The notes: generated by a model not told the origin, from the letters alone. A stretch of 64,000 nt of DNA from Paraburkholderia azotifigens (GCF_007995085.1 NZ_VOQS01000005.1:1488001-1552000); one strand, 5' to 3'. Shown: positions 1-9,798, counted from the stretch's first letter. Numbers and translations: made by a program.

Positions 1-40
1 GATACTCAGAAAACGATCCATGCTGCGTCCTTGTCCCCGT

Positions 41-70
41 CTCCAGCACGTCAGTGTATACGTGCTGGAG
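41..70 (-). terminator. Hairpin downstream of the MFS gene
   Basis: A perfect inverted repeat has 10-bp arms (CTCCAGCACG and CGTGCTGGAG) around a 10-bp loop. It lies 38 bp beyond the stop of the leftward MFS gene. There is no clear T-run after it in that direction, so it could be an imperfect terminator or a protein-binding palindrome. Confidence 0.45.
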
Positions 71-107
71 CCTGGGTCGGTGCACGCGGCGTATGAGGAG
101 ACTTTGC

Positions 108-1394
108 TTATTCAGGCTGTTCGACGGCAGGGAAACGGCTGGACTCGTCGACGGTCGGTGCGCTGCGCCGCCGCGCCCTGGCGGGCGCCGTCTCTTCGAG
201 CAGCAGGCTCACGCCGACGCCGAGAATCACCGCACAGATCGGCAGCCACAGAATGTTCTGAATGCCGAAGTGCGTGGCGACGAAGCCCGCGAGTGCAGGC
301 GCAATGCCGCCGCCGAAGATCTCGCCCGCGCCGACCACGATGCCGATCGCCGTCGACACCATGCCGATGGGCGCCGCTTCTGTCGCGACGGGGCCGGACA
401 GCAGCGATACGAGACCCAGTGTGAAGAACGACGCGACGAACAGCACCGCGAACAGCGCGAACGGCTGCGCGCCGAGGCCACGGAACACATACAGCATCAC
501 GGCCGTACCGACGAAGCCGACGATGCTGGCAAAGCGCCGCCCGACGAGATCGGACAGCCCCGGCAAACCGAACTGCCCGACGAAACCGCCGAAGCCGATG
601 GCCGACACGACGACGCCCATGCGCTGGGTGTCGAGCGCGAGATAGTCGGTCAGATAGAGCGGCAGCATCGCGCCGAGCACGAACACGCCCGTCATCGCGC
701 AGAACAGCGCGACCATTGCCACGGGGATGTTGCGGCTCTTCAGCACATCGCGCCAGTTGCCATGCGTCTTTTGCGTGGGCGTATTCGCCTGCTTGATCTC
801 GACGGACGACTCGGGCTTCGGCTCGCGAATCACGCGATACATCAGCAGACCGAGTATCAGCCCGGGAATAGACACGAGCGCGAACACCCAGCGCCAGCTC
901 ATCACGCCGAGCAGCTGCGTCGCGATGATGGGCGACAGCGCCAGTCCGAACAGCGCGAAACCGCTTTGCTGCAAGCCGAGATTGAAGCCGCGCCGTTTCG
1001 GATGCGAAGCGTCGGCGGTCGCGGCGAAGCTCGTGGGACAAAACGAGCCTTCCGCCACCCCCATCAGCGCGCGAATTCCGAGAAGCGCGGCCAGTCCACC
1101 CGCGACGCCCGAGAAGCCCGACAGCAGCGAGAATGCGATGATCGCGGGGATCAGCACCTTGCGACGGCCGATCTTGTCGGAGATGCCGCCCATCAATGCG
1201 GCGAACACGCCCCACGACAGCCCGAGGATGCCAATGCAATTGCCCACGTCCTGCGCATTCAGATGCAGGTCTTTCATGATCGACGGGAAAAGCGGTGCGA
1301 TGAGCCACCGGTCAAGACCTACGAGGCCGAAGCCGAGCGCAAGCAGCGTCACGGCTTTCCATTCGTAGGACACGTCCCACTGATTCGCTTTCAT
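108..1394 (-). CDS. MFS transporter, 12-TM type
   Basis: This 428-residue integral inner-membrane permease belongs to the major facilitator superfamily. The first helices hold a D-R-W variant of the family motif, followed by the loop-2/3 signature GGISDKIGRRK and a repeat of it near residue 265 (LSDLVGRR), so both halves of the 6+6 fold are visible. I chose the ATG at 1394 because GGAGA lies 7 bases before it. An ATG 18 bases further upstream (1412) has no such site. It resembles aromatic-acid or organic-anion symporters of the AAHS/ACS type, but no catabolic gene sits beside it and the substrate cannot be told. A very long frame continues upstream of this start but is not coding in character. 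Confidence 0.9.
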   Translation of the reverse strand: MKANQWDVSYEWKAVTLLALGFGLVGLDRWLIAPLFPSIMKDLHLNAQDVGNCIGILGLSWGVFAALMGGISDKIGRRKVLIPAIIAFSLLSGFSGVAGGLAALLGIRALMGVAEGSFCPTSFAATADASHPKRRGFNLGLQQSGFALFGLALSPIIATQLLGVMSWRWVFALVSIPGLILGLLMYRVIREPKPESSVEIKQANTPTQKTHGNWRDVLKSRNIPVAMVALFCAMTGVFVLGAMLPLYLTDYLALDTQRMGVVVSAIGFGGFVGQFGLPGLSDLVGRRFASIVGFVGTAVMLYVFRGLGAQPFALFAVLFVASFFTLGLVSLLSGPVATEAAPIGMVSTAIGIVVGAGEIFGGGIAPALAGFVATHFGIQNILWLPICAVILGVGVSLLLEETAPARARRRSAPTVDESSRFPAVEQPE

Positions 1395-1681
1395 CTTTGT
1401 CTCCAATGTCATGTTCGAGCCGGCGTGCGCGATGCGTCGCAATGTTCGGCTACGCTGCCGGTTTGACGCAGAGTGGCCCAAGCCGGGCGCGCGGGGAATG
1501 GGGATGTGGGCGAATGCGGCATTCGCGAAATGCAAATAATGGGGAATGCAACGCACGCAAAACCAATCAGCCGGCTTCATCCGGCTCTGGTCGGCGTTCG
1601 ACTCGAACCGCTCATGCGACGGGACGAGCATCCCAAAGAATGGACTGACTGATGCGCTGAGCCGGATGGCTGCACCGCGTT

Positions 1682-2107
1682 TTAGTGCGCGAGCCGTGGC
1701 AGCGTGAAAGTTGCGCGCGTGCCGACGCCTTCGCGTGCGGACAAGGTCAGCTTGCCGCCATCTGCATCGACGATCGAATGCGAAATGGCAAGCCCCATAC
1801 CCATGCCGTTTTCCTTTGTGGTGAACAGGGGTTCGTGTAGCCGGTGAGCAATGCCCGGCGCAATGCCGCTGCCCAGATCGTCCACCGTCACGCTCACGAG
1901 ATCGTCCGCTTCCGCCGCGCACTCGAGTACGAGGCGGCGATCGCTGCCGCGCGCCATCATCGACCCGGCACCGTTCATCAACAGATTGATGACGACCTGC
2001 TGCAACTGGGTCCGGTCGCCGCGCACTTGCACGACGCCATTCAAGCCACGCAGTTCCAGCGAAACCTTGAGCGCGTCGAGATGAACAGCCACGAGCGCCG
2101 ACGCTTC
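1682..2107 (-). pseudogene. Sensor histidine kinase remnant (HATPase domain only)
   Basis: The translation shows the ATP-binding half of a two-component kinase: the helix before the N-box (GDRTQLQQVVINLLMN), the G1 box DLGSGIAP, the F-box LFTTKE and the G2 box GMGMGLAISHSIV. It ends with a normal stop. Upstream of about 2107 the frame stays open but loses all resemblance to a kinase. No H-box, PAS or membrane segment is present in any frame. The N-box itself reads NGAGSM, where most relatives have N-A/G-x-E-A-M. I read it as the 3' end of a deleted kinase gene. No response regulator lies nearby. Confidence 0.65.
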
Positions 2108-2692
2108 CCCCTGGCATTCCGTCAGCGGTGCAGGCCGCTTCCCCGCTTCCGGGTCCGCGGAAAGGGTTGAACCCGCCTGCGTTTGAACGCGCTTTGCCTC
2201 ACCATCCTTTGTGCAGGCGGTGCTGCGGACCAACCGCCTCGAATGCACGAGGATCCGGAATGAAGACTCGTGTATCGTTGCCGCGCAAGATCCGTGCTGG
2301 GTACGCTGTCCTGGGCGTCGATCAACGAACCGGACACGGGCACGGCCGGCGACTGGACCGGCTGCGCCCCGCGCGCTCGCCGCGCATGGATTGCCCGATG
2401 TCCAGCGCGATCCGTCAGATCCGGAACGATTGCGGATCGGAGGGCGGTCGATGCAGTTTTCGGAAGCCGCCGCGCAAGCCTTGCTACCGCCCGGTCGCGC
2501 CGCGCCGGAACAGGACTGACCCGTCATCCGGCTGCATGAAGGGCGGTCGTCGGAATCGCCCGATTCGAACGACCGTTCATCCGGGCGCGGTGCGCCACGG
2601 GGTTTTCACCGGCGTTCATGTTTTTCGCGCCCAGGCCGATATACGTGTATGCAAGGCGCAAGCGCCGCTACGCCCGTAAATTTCAGAGCTAC
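2108..2692. other. Intergenic stretch without a recognisable gene
   Basis: About 585 bases separate the kinase remnant from cheV. Several frames stay open because of high GC, but their Arg/Ala/Pro-rich translations have no family features and no ribosome binding sites. The cheV promoter must lie here. I see no clear -35/-10 pair. Confidence 0.5.
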
Positions 2693-3646
2693 ATGATGGA
2701 CCATCATTCAACCGATGCACGCACGACCCTGACGAGTTCAAATCAGTTCGAACTGCTCCTGTTCAGGCTTGGCAGCGTGCCGGGCGACACCGCGCACGAA
2801 CTGTACGGCATCAACGTATTCAAGGTCCGCGAAATCCTGACGATGCCGACCATCACGCCGATCGTCGGCGCGTCCCCCTGTGTGATGGGCGCCGTCAATA
2901 TTCGCGGGCAAGTTATTCCCGTCGTCGATCTGCCGAGGCTCATGGGCTGCGAGCCCACTCGCGGGCTGAACATCCTGCTGGTGACCGAATTCGCCCGTAC
3001 CACTCAGGGCTTCGCCGTGCAGGAAGTGGACGACATCGTGCGTCTGGACTGGAATCAGGTGCTCCCGGCGGACGCTGCGGCGGGATCGGGGCTCGTCACG
3101 AGCATTGCGCGGATCGACGGCAACACGGGCGATTCGCGGCTGGCACAGGTCGTCGACGTCGAACAGGTGCTGCGCGACGTGCTCCCGACTCACCAGGTGC
3201 CGGCCAAAACAGCGAATCCGGCCGGCATCCTCCAGTTGCCGCCCGGCACCCGCATTCTCGCCGCCGACGATTCCGGCTTCGCTCGCACGCTGATCCAGCA
3301 GGCGCTCGGCGAAATCGGCGCCGAATCGATCATGGCCAAGACGGGCGAAGAAGCGTGGCAGATTCTCGTGAAAATGGCCGACGCAGCGCAGCGGAACAAG
3401 ACCCGCTTGCGCGATGCCGTCACGATGGTGCTGACCGATCTGGAAATGCCCGAGGTGGACGGCTTCACGCTGACACGCCGCATCCGCGCCGACAACCGGA
3501 TGCGCGACATGCCCGTCGTGATCCATTCGTCGCTGACGGGCTCCGCGAACGAGGCCCATGTGCGCAATGCGGGCGCCAACGGTTTCGTGGCGAAGTTTCA
3601 GGCGGCGGAACTCGCCGAAGCCATCCGGCGCGCGATCGCCGCTTGA
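2693..3646 (+). CDS. cheV: Chemotaxis coupling protein CheV (CheW-REC fusion)
   Basis: This 317-residue cytoplasmic protein couples chemoreceptors to CheA and carries a regulatory receiver. Residues about 18-160 form a CheW-like domain (LYGINVFKVREIL...MGAVNIRGQVIPVVDL). Residues about 195-317 form a receiver domain with the acidic pair ILAADDS, the phospho-acceptor in VLTDLEMPEVDGF and a late K in GFVAKF. I place the start at 2693 (double Met), because the open frame upstream begins with a basic, unrelated stretch without a ribosome site. No cheA, cheW or receptor gene is adjacent, so it is an orphan CheV that probably feeds a chemotaxis array encoded elsewhere. Confidence 0.92.
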   Translation: MMDHHSTDARTTLTSSNQFELLLFRLGSVPGDTAHELYGINVFKVREILTMPTITPIVGASPCVMGAVNIRGQVIPVVDLPRLMGCEPTRGLNILLVTEFARTTQGFAVQEVDDIVRLDWNQVLPADAAAGSGLVTSIARIDGNTGDSRLAQVVDVEQVLRDVLPTHQVPAKTANPAGILQLPPGTRILAADDSGFARTLIQQALGEIGAESIMAKTGEEAWQILVKMADAAQRNKTRLRDAVTMVLTDLEMPEVDGFTLTRRIRADNRMRDMPVVIHSSLTGSANEAHVRNAGANGFVAKFQAAELAEAIRRAIAA

Positions 3647-3665
3647 GTCAGCGGCTCGCGCGATT

Positions 3666-5327
3666 TCACTCGATCGACACGCCATCGAACCGATGACTGC
3701 CCAGCGGCGAGAACACCAGCCCGCTGACGCGTTTCGAAGCCGGTAGCGAAACGATCGAGTGCGCAACAGGTGTGTAGGGCACCTGCTGCTTGAAGATCAC
3801 CTGTGCCTGCTCATAAAGGCGCGTACGCTCCTTCACGTCCGACGTCCCGCGCGCCTTTTCGATGAGTCCGTTGAACGCCGGATCGCACCATTTGGCGACG
3901 TTGCTTCCATGCACGGCGTCGCAGCCGAGCAAGGTGCCGAGCCAGTTGTCGGGATCGCCATTGTCGCCGGACCAGCCGTAGAGAATCGCGTCGTGCTCGC
4001 CGCCCTGCTTCGCGCGCCGGTTGTACTCGCCCCATTCGTAACTGACGATCTTCGCGCGCACGCCGATCTGCGCCCAGTCGTGCTGGATCAGTTCCGCCAT
4101 CAGATGCGCGTTGGGGTTGTAGGGACGCTGCACGGGCATCGCCCATAGCGTCAGATCGAAACCGTCCGGAAAGCCCGCCTGAGCGAGCAGTGCTTTGGCC
4201 TTTGCCGGATCGTGCGGCGCATCCTTGAGTTCCTTGTCGTACGACCACTGCGCAGGCGGCATCGGGTTCGTCGCGACTGTCGCATTGCCGGAGAACACGG
4301 CCCGAATGATTGCGGGCTTGTCGATGGCCATATCGAGTGCGCGGCGAACCTCGAGCCGGTTCAACGGCGCGTGCTGCGTGTTGTACGCGACGAAGCCCAC
4401 ATTGAAGCCGACACCCGAGACGAGCGTCAGCGCGGGATTGCGTTTGACCACATCGAGATCCGCGGGTCGCGGAAACACCGACACCTGGCATTCGCCGTTC
4501 GCGAGCTTCTGGACGCGCACCGCGGGATCGGGCGTGATCGAGAACACCAGATGCGCGAGCTTCACATCGGCGGGACGCCAGTAATCGGGATTCGCGTCAT
4601 AGCGGATCAGCGCATCCTTCTGATACGAACGGAACGTGAACGGCCCCGTGCCGACCGGCAACTGATTGATGTCCGCTTCGCGGTGCGCGTCTGCCAGCTT
4701 CGCAGCGTATTGCGCGGAAAGAATCGAAGCGAAGCTCATCGCGAGATTGCGCACGAAGATCACGTCGGGTTCTTTCAGGTGGAAGCGCACGGTGTAGTCG
4801 TCCACCCGTTCGATGCTCTCGATGTTCTTGTCGAAACCGAGATCACTGAAGTACGGAAAGCTGGCTGGATACGCCTTACGAAAAGGATCGTCCGTGTGCA
4901 GCATGCGGTTGAACGTGAACAGCACGTCGTCGGCATTGAACTCGCGCGTCGGTTTGAACCATGCCGTCGTCTGGAACTTCACCCCTTTTCGCAGATGAAA
5001 CGTGTACGTGCGCTGATCGGCCGATATATCCCAACTCGTTGCAAGCGCGGGTTCCGGATCGAGCGTGCCGGCTTTGAACTGCACCAGTTCGTTGTACACG
5101 GTGTACGTGCTGGCGTCGAAATCGGTGCTCGTCGTGTGCTGGCCGGGATCGAACCCGGCGGGACTGCCTTCGGAGCAGAAGACGAGCGTGCCCGCGGGCG
5201 CCGCATGAGCCGAAGCGGACAGCGCCGCGACGCCTGCAATCTGAAGCGCGGCCATGCCGAGCACACATGAGATGCGAGAAAAAGAGCGCGTGAAATGCGC
5301 CCGGTCACGAAGCGTTCGGAGAATCAT
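3666..5327 (-). CDS. ABC transporter substrate-binding protein, peptide/nickel family (SBP_bac_5)
   Basis: This periplasmic binding protein of the DppA/OppA family has 553 residues. A signal peptide ends at SASAHA (about residue 36). The mature part shows typical motifs: GTLVFCSEGSPAGFDPGQ at the N-terminus, a TWDIS-like segment followed by FHLRKGVKFQ, and LLGCDAVHGSNVAKWC with NGLIEKA near the C-terminus, as in dipeptide binders. I start at the ATG at 5327, which puts the n-region directly before the hydrophobic core. No clear Shine-Dalgarno is visible there. It is divergent from a flavin monooxygenase and another binding protein, and no cognate permease or ATPase is in the window. Ligand unknown; a small peptide or thioether-type sulfur compound is possible from context. 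Confidence 0.9.
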   Translation of the reverse strand: MILRTLRDRAHFTRSFSRISCVLGMAALQIAGVAALSASAHAAPAGTLVFCSEGSPAGFDPGQHTTSTDFDASTYTVYNELVQFKAGTLDPEPALATSWDISADQRTYTFHLRKGVKFQTTAWFKPTREFNADDVLFTFNRMLHTDDPFRKAYPASFPYFSDLGFDKNIESIERVDDYTVRFHLKEPDVIFVRNLAMSFASILSAQYAAKLADAHREADINQLPVGTGPFTFRSYQKDALIRYDANPDYWRPADVKLAHLVFSITPDPAVRVQKLANGECQVSVFPRPADLDVVKRNPALTLVSGVGFNVGFVAYNTQHAPLNRLEVRRALDMAIDKPAIIRAVFSGNATVATNPMPPAQWSYDKELKDAPHDPAKAKALLAQAGFPDGFDLTLWAMPVQRPYNPNAHLMAELIQHDWAQIGVRAKIVSYEWGEYNRRAKQGGEHDAILYGWSGDNGDPDNWLGTLLGCDAVHGSNVAKWCDPAFNGLIEKARGTSDVKERTRLYEQAQVIFKQQVPYTPVAHSIVSLPASKRVSGLVFSPLGSHRFDGVSIE

Positions 5328-5600
5328 CACGATGGGAAAAGTGGCTTGACACACAGAGGACTCGCGCGTTTGAAAACACGCCGCGAAAAACGGGAGTGAT
5401 TGTCTCTGCGCTTTCCGCCGAACCGCCACCAATTAATCTCCACATCGTTATATGCGCCGCTGCTTACCCGTATGACGGGCCGCCGCAGGTGATATCGATA
5501 TCTGTCTTTGTTCGTTTGAGTCGCCTGATGCCGTCAATAGAATGGGATGTTCCCGTCATCGATCCGCACTGTTCCGCAAGCGTTCCGACACCAGGCGTCC

Positions 5601-6929
5601 ATGTCCCGTTCCATTCACCTCAATCTGTTCATACACGGCCGCGGTCATCATGAAGCAGGCTGGCGACATCCCGGCGCGACTCGCAAAGCGTTGACCGACG
5701 TCAGCTATTTTGCCGATCTCGCCAGGCGCGCAGAGGCCGGCCGTTTCGATTCGATCTTCTTTGCCGACTCGCTCGAACTCGGCGACGGCGCGCGTTACGT
5801 CGCGAGCGGCGCGCTCGAACCGCTCACGACGCTCGCTGCATTGGCACGCGAAACGTCGCATATCGGGCTCATTGCCACTGCATCGACAACCTATACGGAG
5901 CCGTTCAATCTCGCCCGCCAGTTCGCGTCGCTCGATCATATTTCGGGCGGACGCGTCGGCTGGAACATCGTGACTTCGTGGGTCGGCGGCGCTGCACCGA
6001 ACTTCGGCTACGACCGCACGCCCGAACATAGCGAGCGCTATGCCCGGGCAGACGAATTCGTCGAAGTGGTGAAAGCGCTGTGGGACAGTTGGGCCGACGA
6101 CGCGATCATCGACGACGTCACGAGCGGCCGCTTCCTGAATCGCGGTCGTGTACGACGGATCGACTGGAAGGGACGCTTCTATAGCGTAGCGGGACCGCTC
6201 AATCTGCCGCGCTCGCCGCAAGGTCGGCCCGTGCTCGTGCAGGCCGGTTCGTCTGCGACGGGCAAAGCATTTGCCGCGCGTCATGCGGAAGCCGTCTTCA
6301 CCGCTCATCTGACGAAGGCATCCGCGGCCGATTTCTACGCCGAACTGAAACAGGCAACCATCGCGGCAGGAAGACGCGCGGATGAAGTCGTGATCCTGCC
6401 GGGCCTCAGTGCCGCCATCGGTTCGACCGATGCCGAAGGACAAGCACTGCTGGAAGAACTGAACGGACTCACCGATATCGACGTCGGCTTGAGCCGCCTG
6501 TCGAACCGCTTTGGCGGACATGATTTCAGCACGCTCCCGCTCGATCAGCCGCTCTCGCGCGACGACTTTCCCGATCCGTCGACAGTCCAGGCCGCGCAGA
6601 GCCGCGCCGTCGTCATCACCGATCTGGTCGCGCGCGAACGTCCGACGCTGCGCACACTGCTTCGACAGCTCGCAGGCGCGCGCGGTCACTTCGCACTGGC
6701 AGGTTCGCCCGAGCGTATCGCCGACGTGATCGAAGACTGGACCGAAAGCCGTGCAGCCGATGGCTTCAACATCATGCCGCCTGTTTTACCCGCGCAACTG
6801 GACATCTTCGTTGATCACGTCATTCCAGTTCTTCAGAAGCGCGGCATTTTCCGGCGCGAGTACGCAGCCGATACGCTGCGCGGCCACTACGGCCTCACAC
6901 GTCCCGTGAATCCGCATTTCCACTCCTGA
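5601..6929 (+). CDS. LLM-class FMN-dependent monooxygenase (NtaA/SnaA/DszA family)
   Basis: This 442-residue flavin oxidoreductase has the bacterial luciferase-like TIM barrel and belongs to the two-component monooxygenases that use FMNH2 supplied by a separate reductase. Family signatures include LNLFIHGRGHHEAGWRHP at the start, FDSIFFADSLEL, LIATASTTYTEPFNLARQFASLDHISGGRVGWNIVTS, and RPVLVQAGSSATGK later. The ATG at 5601 begins exactly at the conserved N-terminus; upstream in-frame starts add unrelated residues. With two binding proteins around it, a role in sulfur scavenging from an organosulfur compound is plausible. The family also handles nitrilotriacetate, EDTA and alkyl thioethers, so the substrate remains open. 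Confidence 0.9.
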   Translation: MSRSIHLNLFIHGRGHHEAGWRHPGATRKALTDVSYFADLARRAEAGRFDSIFFADSLELGDGARYVASGALEPLTTLAALARETSHIGLIATASTTYTEPFNLARQFASLDHISGGRVGWNIVTSWVGGAAPNFGYDRTPEHSERYARADEFVEVVKALWDSWADDAIIDDVTSGRFLNRGRVRRIDWKGRFYSVAGPLNLPRSPQGRPVLVQAGSSATGKAFAARHAEAVFTAHLTKASAADFYAELKQATIAAGRRADEVVILPGLSAAIGSTDAEGQALLEELNGLTDIDVGLSRLSNRFGGHDFSTLPLDQPLSRDDFPDPSTVQAAQSRAVVITDLVARERPTLRTLLRQLAGARGHFALAGSPERIADVIEDWTESRAADGFNIMPPVLPAQLDIFVDHVIPVLQKRGIFRREYAADTLRGHYGLTRPVNPHFHS

Positions 6930-6954
6930 CATTCTGAGCAAGGCGACTTACATC

Positions 6955-7920
6955 ATGCTGCCGTTCCGCCGTCCATCGTGGCGCGCCTTTCTCGCTTGCC
7001 TCGTCTGCTTCGGCTTTCAGTCGTTGGCCTATGCAGACGCAAGCTGGCCTGCCGCCATCAACATCGGTATCCAGAAGGGCGACCCGCTCGTGGCATTGCG
7101 CGCATCGGGCGAACTCGAGAAAGTCTTTTCCGCACATGGCGTCGCCGTCAGATGGAAGGAGTTCGTCTATGGCGCGCCGCTCGTCGAAGCGATCAACACA
7201 GGCGATGTGGATGTCGGCGCCGTCGGTTCGACGCCGCCCATTCTCGCGCAGGCGGGTGCCGCGCCGGGCGTGGTCTACGTTGCGTTTGCCCCTAAGTTGC
7301 AGAAGAGCTATGGCATCATCGTGCCGGCCAGATCGACGATACAGCGCGTGGAAGATCTCAGAGGCAGGAAGATCGCTTTCGCAAAAGGATCGCAAGGGCA
7401 TCTGTTCGTTCTCAAGGCGCTAGCCGACGCCGGCGTGCCCGTCACGTCGGTTCAATTCGTCTACTTGAATTACAGCGATGCGCGCGCCGCATTCGAACGC
7501 GGCTTCATCGACGCGTGGGCCGTGCCCGATCCGCGCTATGCCGATACCGAGCTCTCGACAGGCGCGCGCACGATTCTCACCATCGGTCAGTTGTCGGTTG
7601 CGCAATATGGCTTCTACATCGGTTCGCGCGATTTCGCACGGCGTTACCCTGCGGCACTGCGTCTGCTATTCGACGTACTCGATAAACAGACCGCGAGCGA
7701 ACTCGCGCACCCGGCACAAACAGCGGAGTTCCTCGCGCAGAGTACAGGCGTCCGGCTGGACGTCTGGTCGCGAGCGCTGCCTAGACTCGAATGGGGTGTC
7801 CACTACCCGCTCACGGATGAAGTCGTGAAAGCACAGCAGGACGCCGCGGATCTGGCCTACCGGGAACGCGTCATACCGCGACGTGTCGAGGTGCGCGATG
7901 CGATCGTCGATATCCGCTAG
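6955..7920 (+). CDS. Aliphatic sulfonate-type ABC substrate-binding protein (SsuA/TauA-like)
   Basis: A 321-residue exported protein with a signal peptide ending near SLAYA (about residue 24). The body has SsuA-family hallmarks: INIGIQKGDPLVALRASGELE, VRWKEFVYGAPLVEAINTGDVDVGAVGSTPPILAQA, a hinge segment RVEDLRGRKIAFAKGSQGH, and FIDAWAVPDPRYAD. It should capture sulfonates or related anions in the periplasm. It starts 25 bases after the monooxygenase stop, so the two are probably co-transcribed. No ssuB or ssuC partner lies near, so the importer must be supplied in trans. The last 40 residues are ordinary for the family. Confidence 0.9.
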   Translation: MLPFRRPSWRAFLACLVCFGFQSLAYADASWPAAINIGIQKGDPLVALRASGELEKVFSAHGVAVRWKEFVYGAPLVEAINTGDVDVGAVGSTPPILAQAGAAPGVVYVAFAPKLQKSYGIIVPARSTIQRVEDLRGRKIAFAKGSQGHLFVLKALADAGVPVTSVQFVYLNYSDARAAFERGFIDAWAVPDPRYADTELSTGARTILTIGQLSVAQYGFYIGSRDFARRYPAALRLLFDVLDKQTASELAHPAQTAEFLAQSTGVRLDVWSRALPRLEWGVHYPLTDEVVKAQQDAADLAYRERVIPRRVEVRDAIVDIR

Positions 7921-8116
7921 CATCGGCGATTGCGCAACATGTGCTGCCTGCGTGTCTCTCTATTCGAATTCCACCCCGCCAGGTCAAAACCTGATTTTCA
8001 TTCTCATACCTTGAGCTAAACGAAAGCCCCGCTTCATCGTGAGGTCGCATTTCACGCGCACATTACCGCTGCCGTAACAATTCGAAATTGGTATGCGACA
8101 TCACGCGAGGTGAATA

Positions 8117-9775
8117 ATGAGTCGACTGATCAGATGGGTTGGAGCCGGTGCGTTGGCGGGTTCGATGATCGTGCCGCTAGCGACCGCGCAAGCGGATGAC
8201 GGACAAGGGCGAGGGCACGACAACGGAGACAACGCGATCAGACATGTGCTGCTGATCAGTGTCGATGGCCTGCATGAGCAGGATGTGGCGCGCTGCATCG
8301 GCGCGAACAGCTGCCCGAATATCGCGTTGCTGGCGAAGTCCGGCGTCACGTACACGAACGCCTACACGCCGGGCTTGTCGGATTCGTTCCCCGGCCTCGC
8401 CGCGCTCGTCACGGGCGGATCGCCGAAATCCGCAGGGCTTTTCTATGACGTGTCCTACGACCGCACGCTATACGCGCCGTCCGACACGGATTGCACGGGT
8501 ACGCAAGGCTGGAACGTCGTGTTCGACGAAACGACGGGCATCGATGCACAAGGCGGCGGCGCCCTGATCCATCTCGACGGCGGCGGCAATTTCAATCCCG
8601 ACGCCATTCCGCGCGCAAAACATGACGGCAAATGCACGCCCGTCTATCCGCACGATTACATCAGGACGAATACGGTATTCGAGGTCGTGAAGGAGCACGT
8701 TCGCGACTCGCGCACTGCATGGGCCGACAAGCACGCTTGGGGTTACGACTGGCTGAATGGACCGTCGGGACGCGGCGTCGACGATCTGTCGCGCACCGAG
8801 ATCAATTCGATCAATCCGGCGACGGGCAACGACTATACCGACGTCTATACGAATACCGAAATCTTCGACAACCTCCACGTCGCGTCGATCATCAATGAGA
8901 TCGATGGAAAAGATTCGACGGGAACGCGCAACGCGCCCGTGCCGACGTTGTTCGGCACGAACTTCCAGACGCTGAGCGTTGCGCAAAAAGCCCCTGTCGC
9001 AAAGGATGGCGGCTACGTCGATACGAGCTTCACGCCCGGCAAGCAGGTGGCGGCAGCGATCGGATATGTGGACGATGCGATCGGCAAGATGGTCGCGGAG
9101 TTGAAGACGCGTAATCTCGCCAGTTCGACGATGGTGATCGTCACGGCCAAGCACGGACAGTCACCTACGGACCACTCGAAGCTCGTCAAGAACGGCGATA
9201 CGCTCACGGCGCTGCTCGAATCGAAGAACTACCTCGATCCGAACGGCAATTTCGGCCAGAACGGCAACGCCAAAGCACTGAACGATGGCACGGGACGTGT
9301 CGGCACGGGCATGGTACAGACCGACGACGTAGGTCTGATCTGGCTGCGTGACCAGTCGCAGCTCCCGCAAGTCGTCGCGACGCTGAAGGCGAATCTGAGT
9401 TGCACCACGATGGGCATCTGCGCGGACGGTCCACAAGCGTACATCCTGTCGGGCGCGCGGCTCGCATCGCTGTTCGGCGATCCGTCGAACGGCCGTACGC
9501 CGGACATCATCGTGCAGCCGAATCCCGGCGTCATCTACACGTCGAGCACGAAGAAGGATGAGGAGCACGGCGGCAATGCGCCCGACGACGGCCACCTCGG
9601 GCTGATCGTTTCGTTTCCGGATGGCCGCCATCACGGCAAGACGGTCGAAGGCCGCGTGACCACGACTCAGGTCGCACCGACCATTCTGCGTGCGTTGGGC
9701 GTCGACCCTGACGAACTGCATTCGGTGAAAGCAGAGGGCACTCGCGCGCTGCCCGGACTTCACACGGACGACTGA
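8117..9775 (+). CDS. Secreted alkaline-phosphatase-superfamily phosphodiesterase/nucleotide pyrophosphatase
   Basis: A 552-residue protein with a Sec signal peptide (cleavage near ATAQA, residue 26) followed by a short Gly/Asp/His-rich linker. The metal site begins at LLISVDGLHE (D50). The usual Thr nucleophile of Type I phosphodiesterases is replaced by Ser at LSDSFPGLAALVTGG (S90). Further ligands fall in VIVTAKHGQSPTDHSK and in APDDGHLGLIVS. It probably hydrolyses phosphodiesters or pyrophosphates in the periplasm. AGGTGAATA precedes the ATG. It stands alone, with a strong terminator after it. I cannot separate a nucleotide pyrophosphatase from a sulfatase-like or phosphonate-type activity. 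Confidence 0.85.
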   Translation: MSRLIRWVGAGALAGSMIVPLATAQADDGQGRGHDNGDNAIRHVLLISVDGLHEQDVARCIGANSCPNIALLAKSGVTYTNAYTPGLSDSFPGLAALVTGGSPKSAGLFYDVSYDRTLYAPSDTDCTGTQGWNVVFDETTGIDAQGGGALIHLDGGGNFNPDAIPRAKHDGKCTPVYPHDYIRTNTVFEVVKEHVRDSRTAWADKHAWGYDWLNGPSGRGVDDLSRTEINSINPATGNDYTDVYTNTEIFDNLHVASIINEIDGKDSTGTRNAPVPTLFGTNFQTLSVAQKAPVAKDGGYVDTSFTPGKQVAAAIGYVDDAIGKMVAELKTRNLASSTMVIVTAKHGQSPTDHSKLVKNGDTLTALLESKNYLDPNGNFGQNGNAKALNDGTGRVGTGMVQTDDVGLIWLRDQSQLPQVVATLKANLSCTTMGICADGPQAYILSGARLASLFGDPSNGRTPDIIVQPNPGVIYTSSTKKDEEHGGNAPDDGHLGLIVSFPDGRHHGKTVEGRVTTTQVAPTILRALGVDPDELHSVKAEGTRALPGLHTDD

Positions 9776-9798
9776 ACCCTGCCGGCTTCAATCTGATC

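Noticed and set aside
54..1466. A 470-codon open frame on the plus strand opposite the MFS gene
   Set aside because: It is antisense to a clear 12-helix permease, rich in Arg/His/Glu/Asp as expected from the reverse frame of a GC-rich gene, and has no ribosome site or family match.
8040..8116. Possible Pho box before the secreted phosphodiesterase
   Set aside because: Only partial CTGTCAT-like pieces are present and no 11-bp direct repeat could be aligned.
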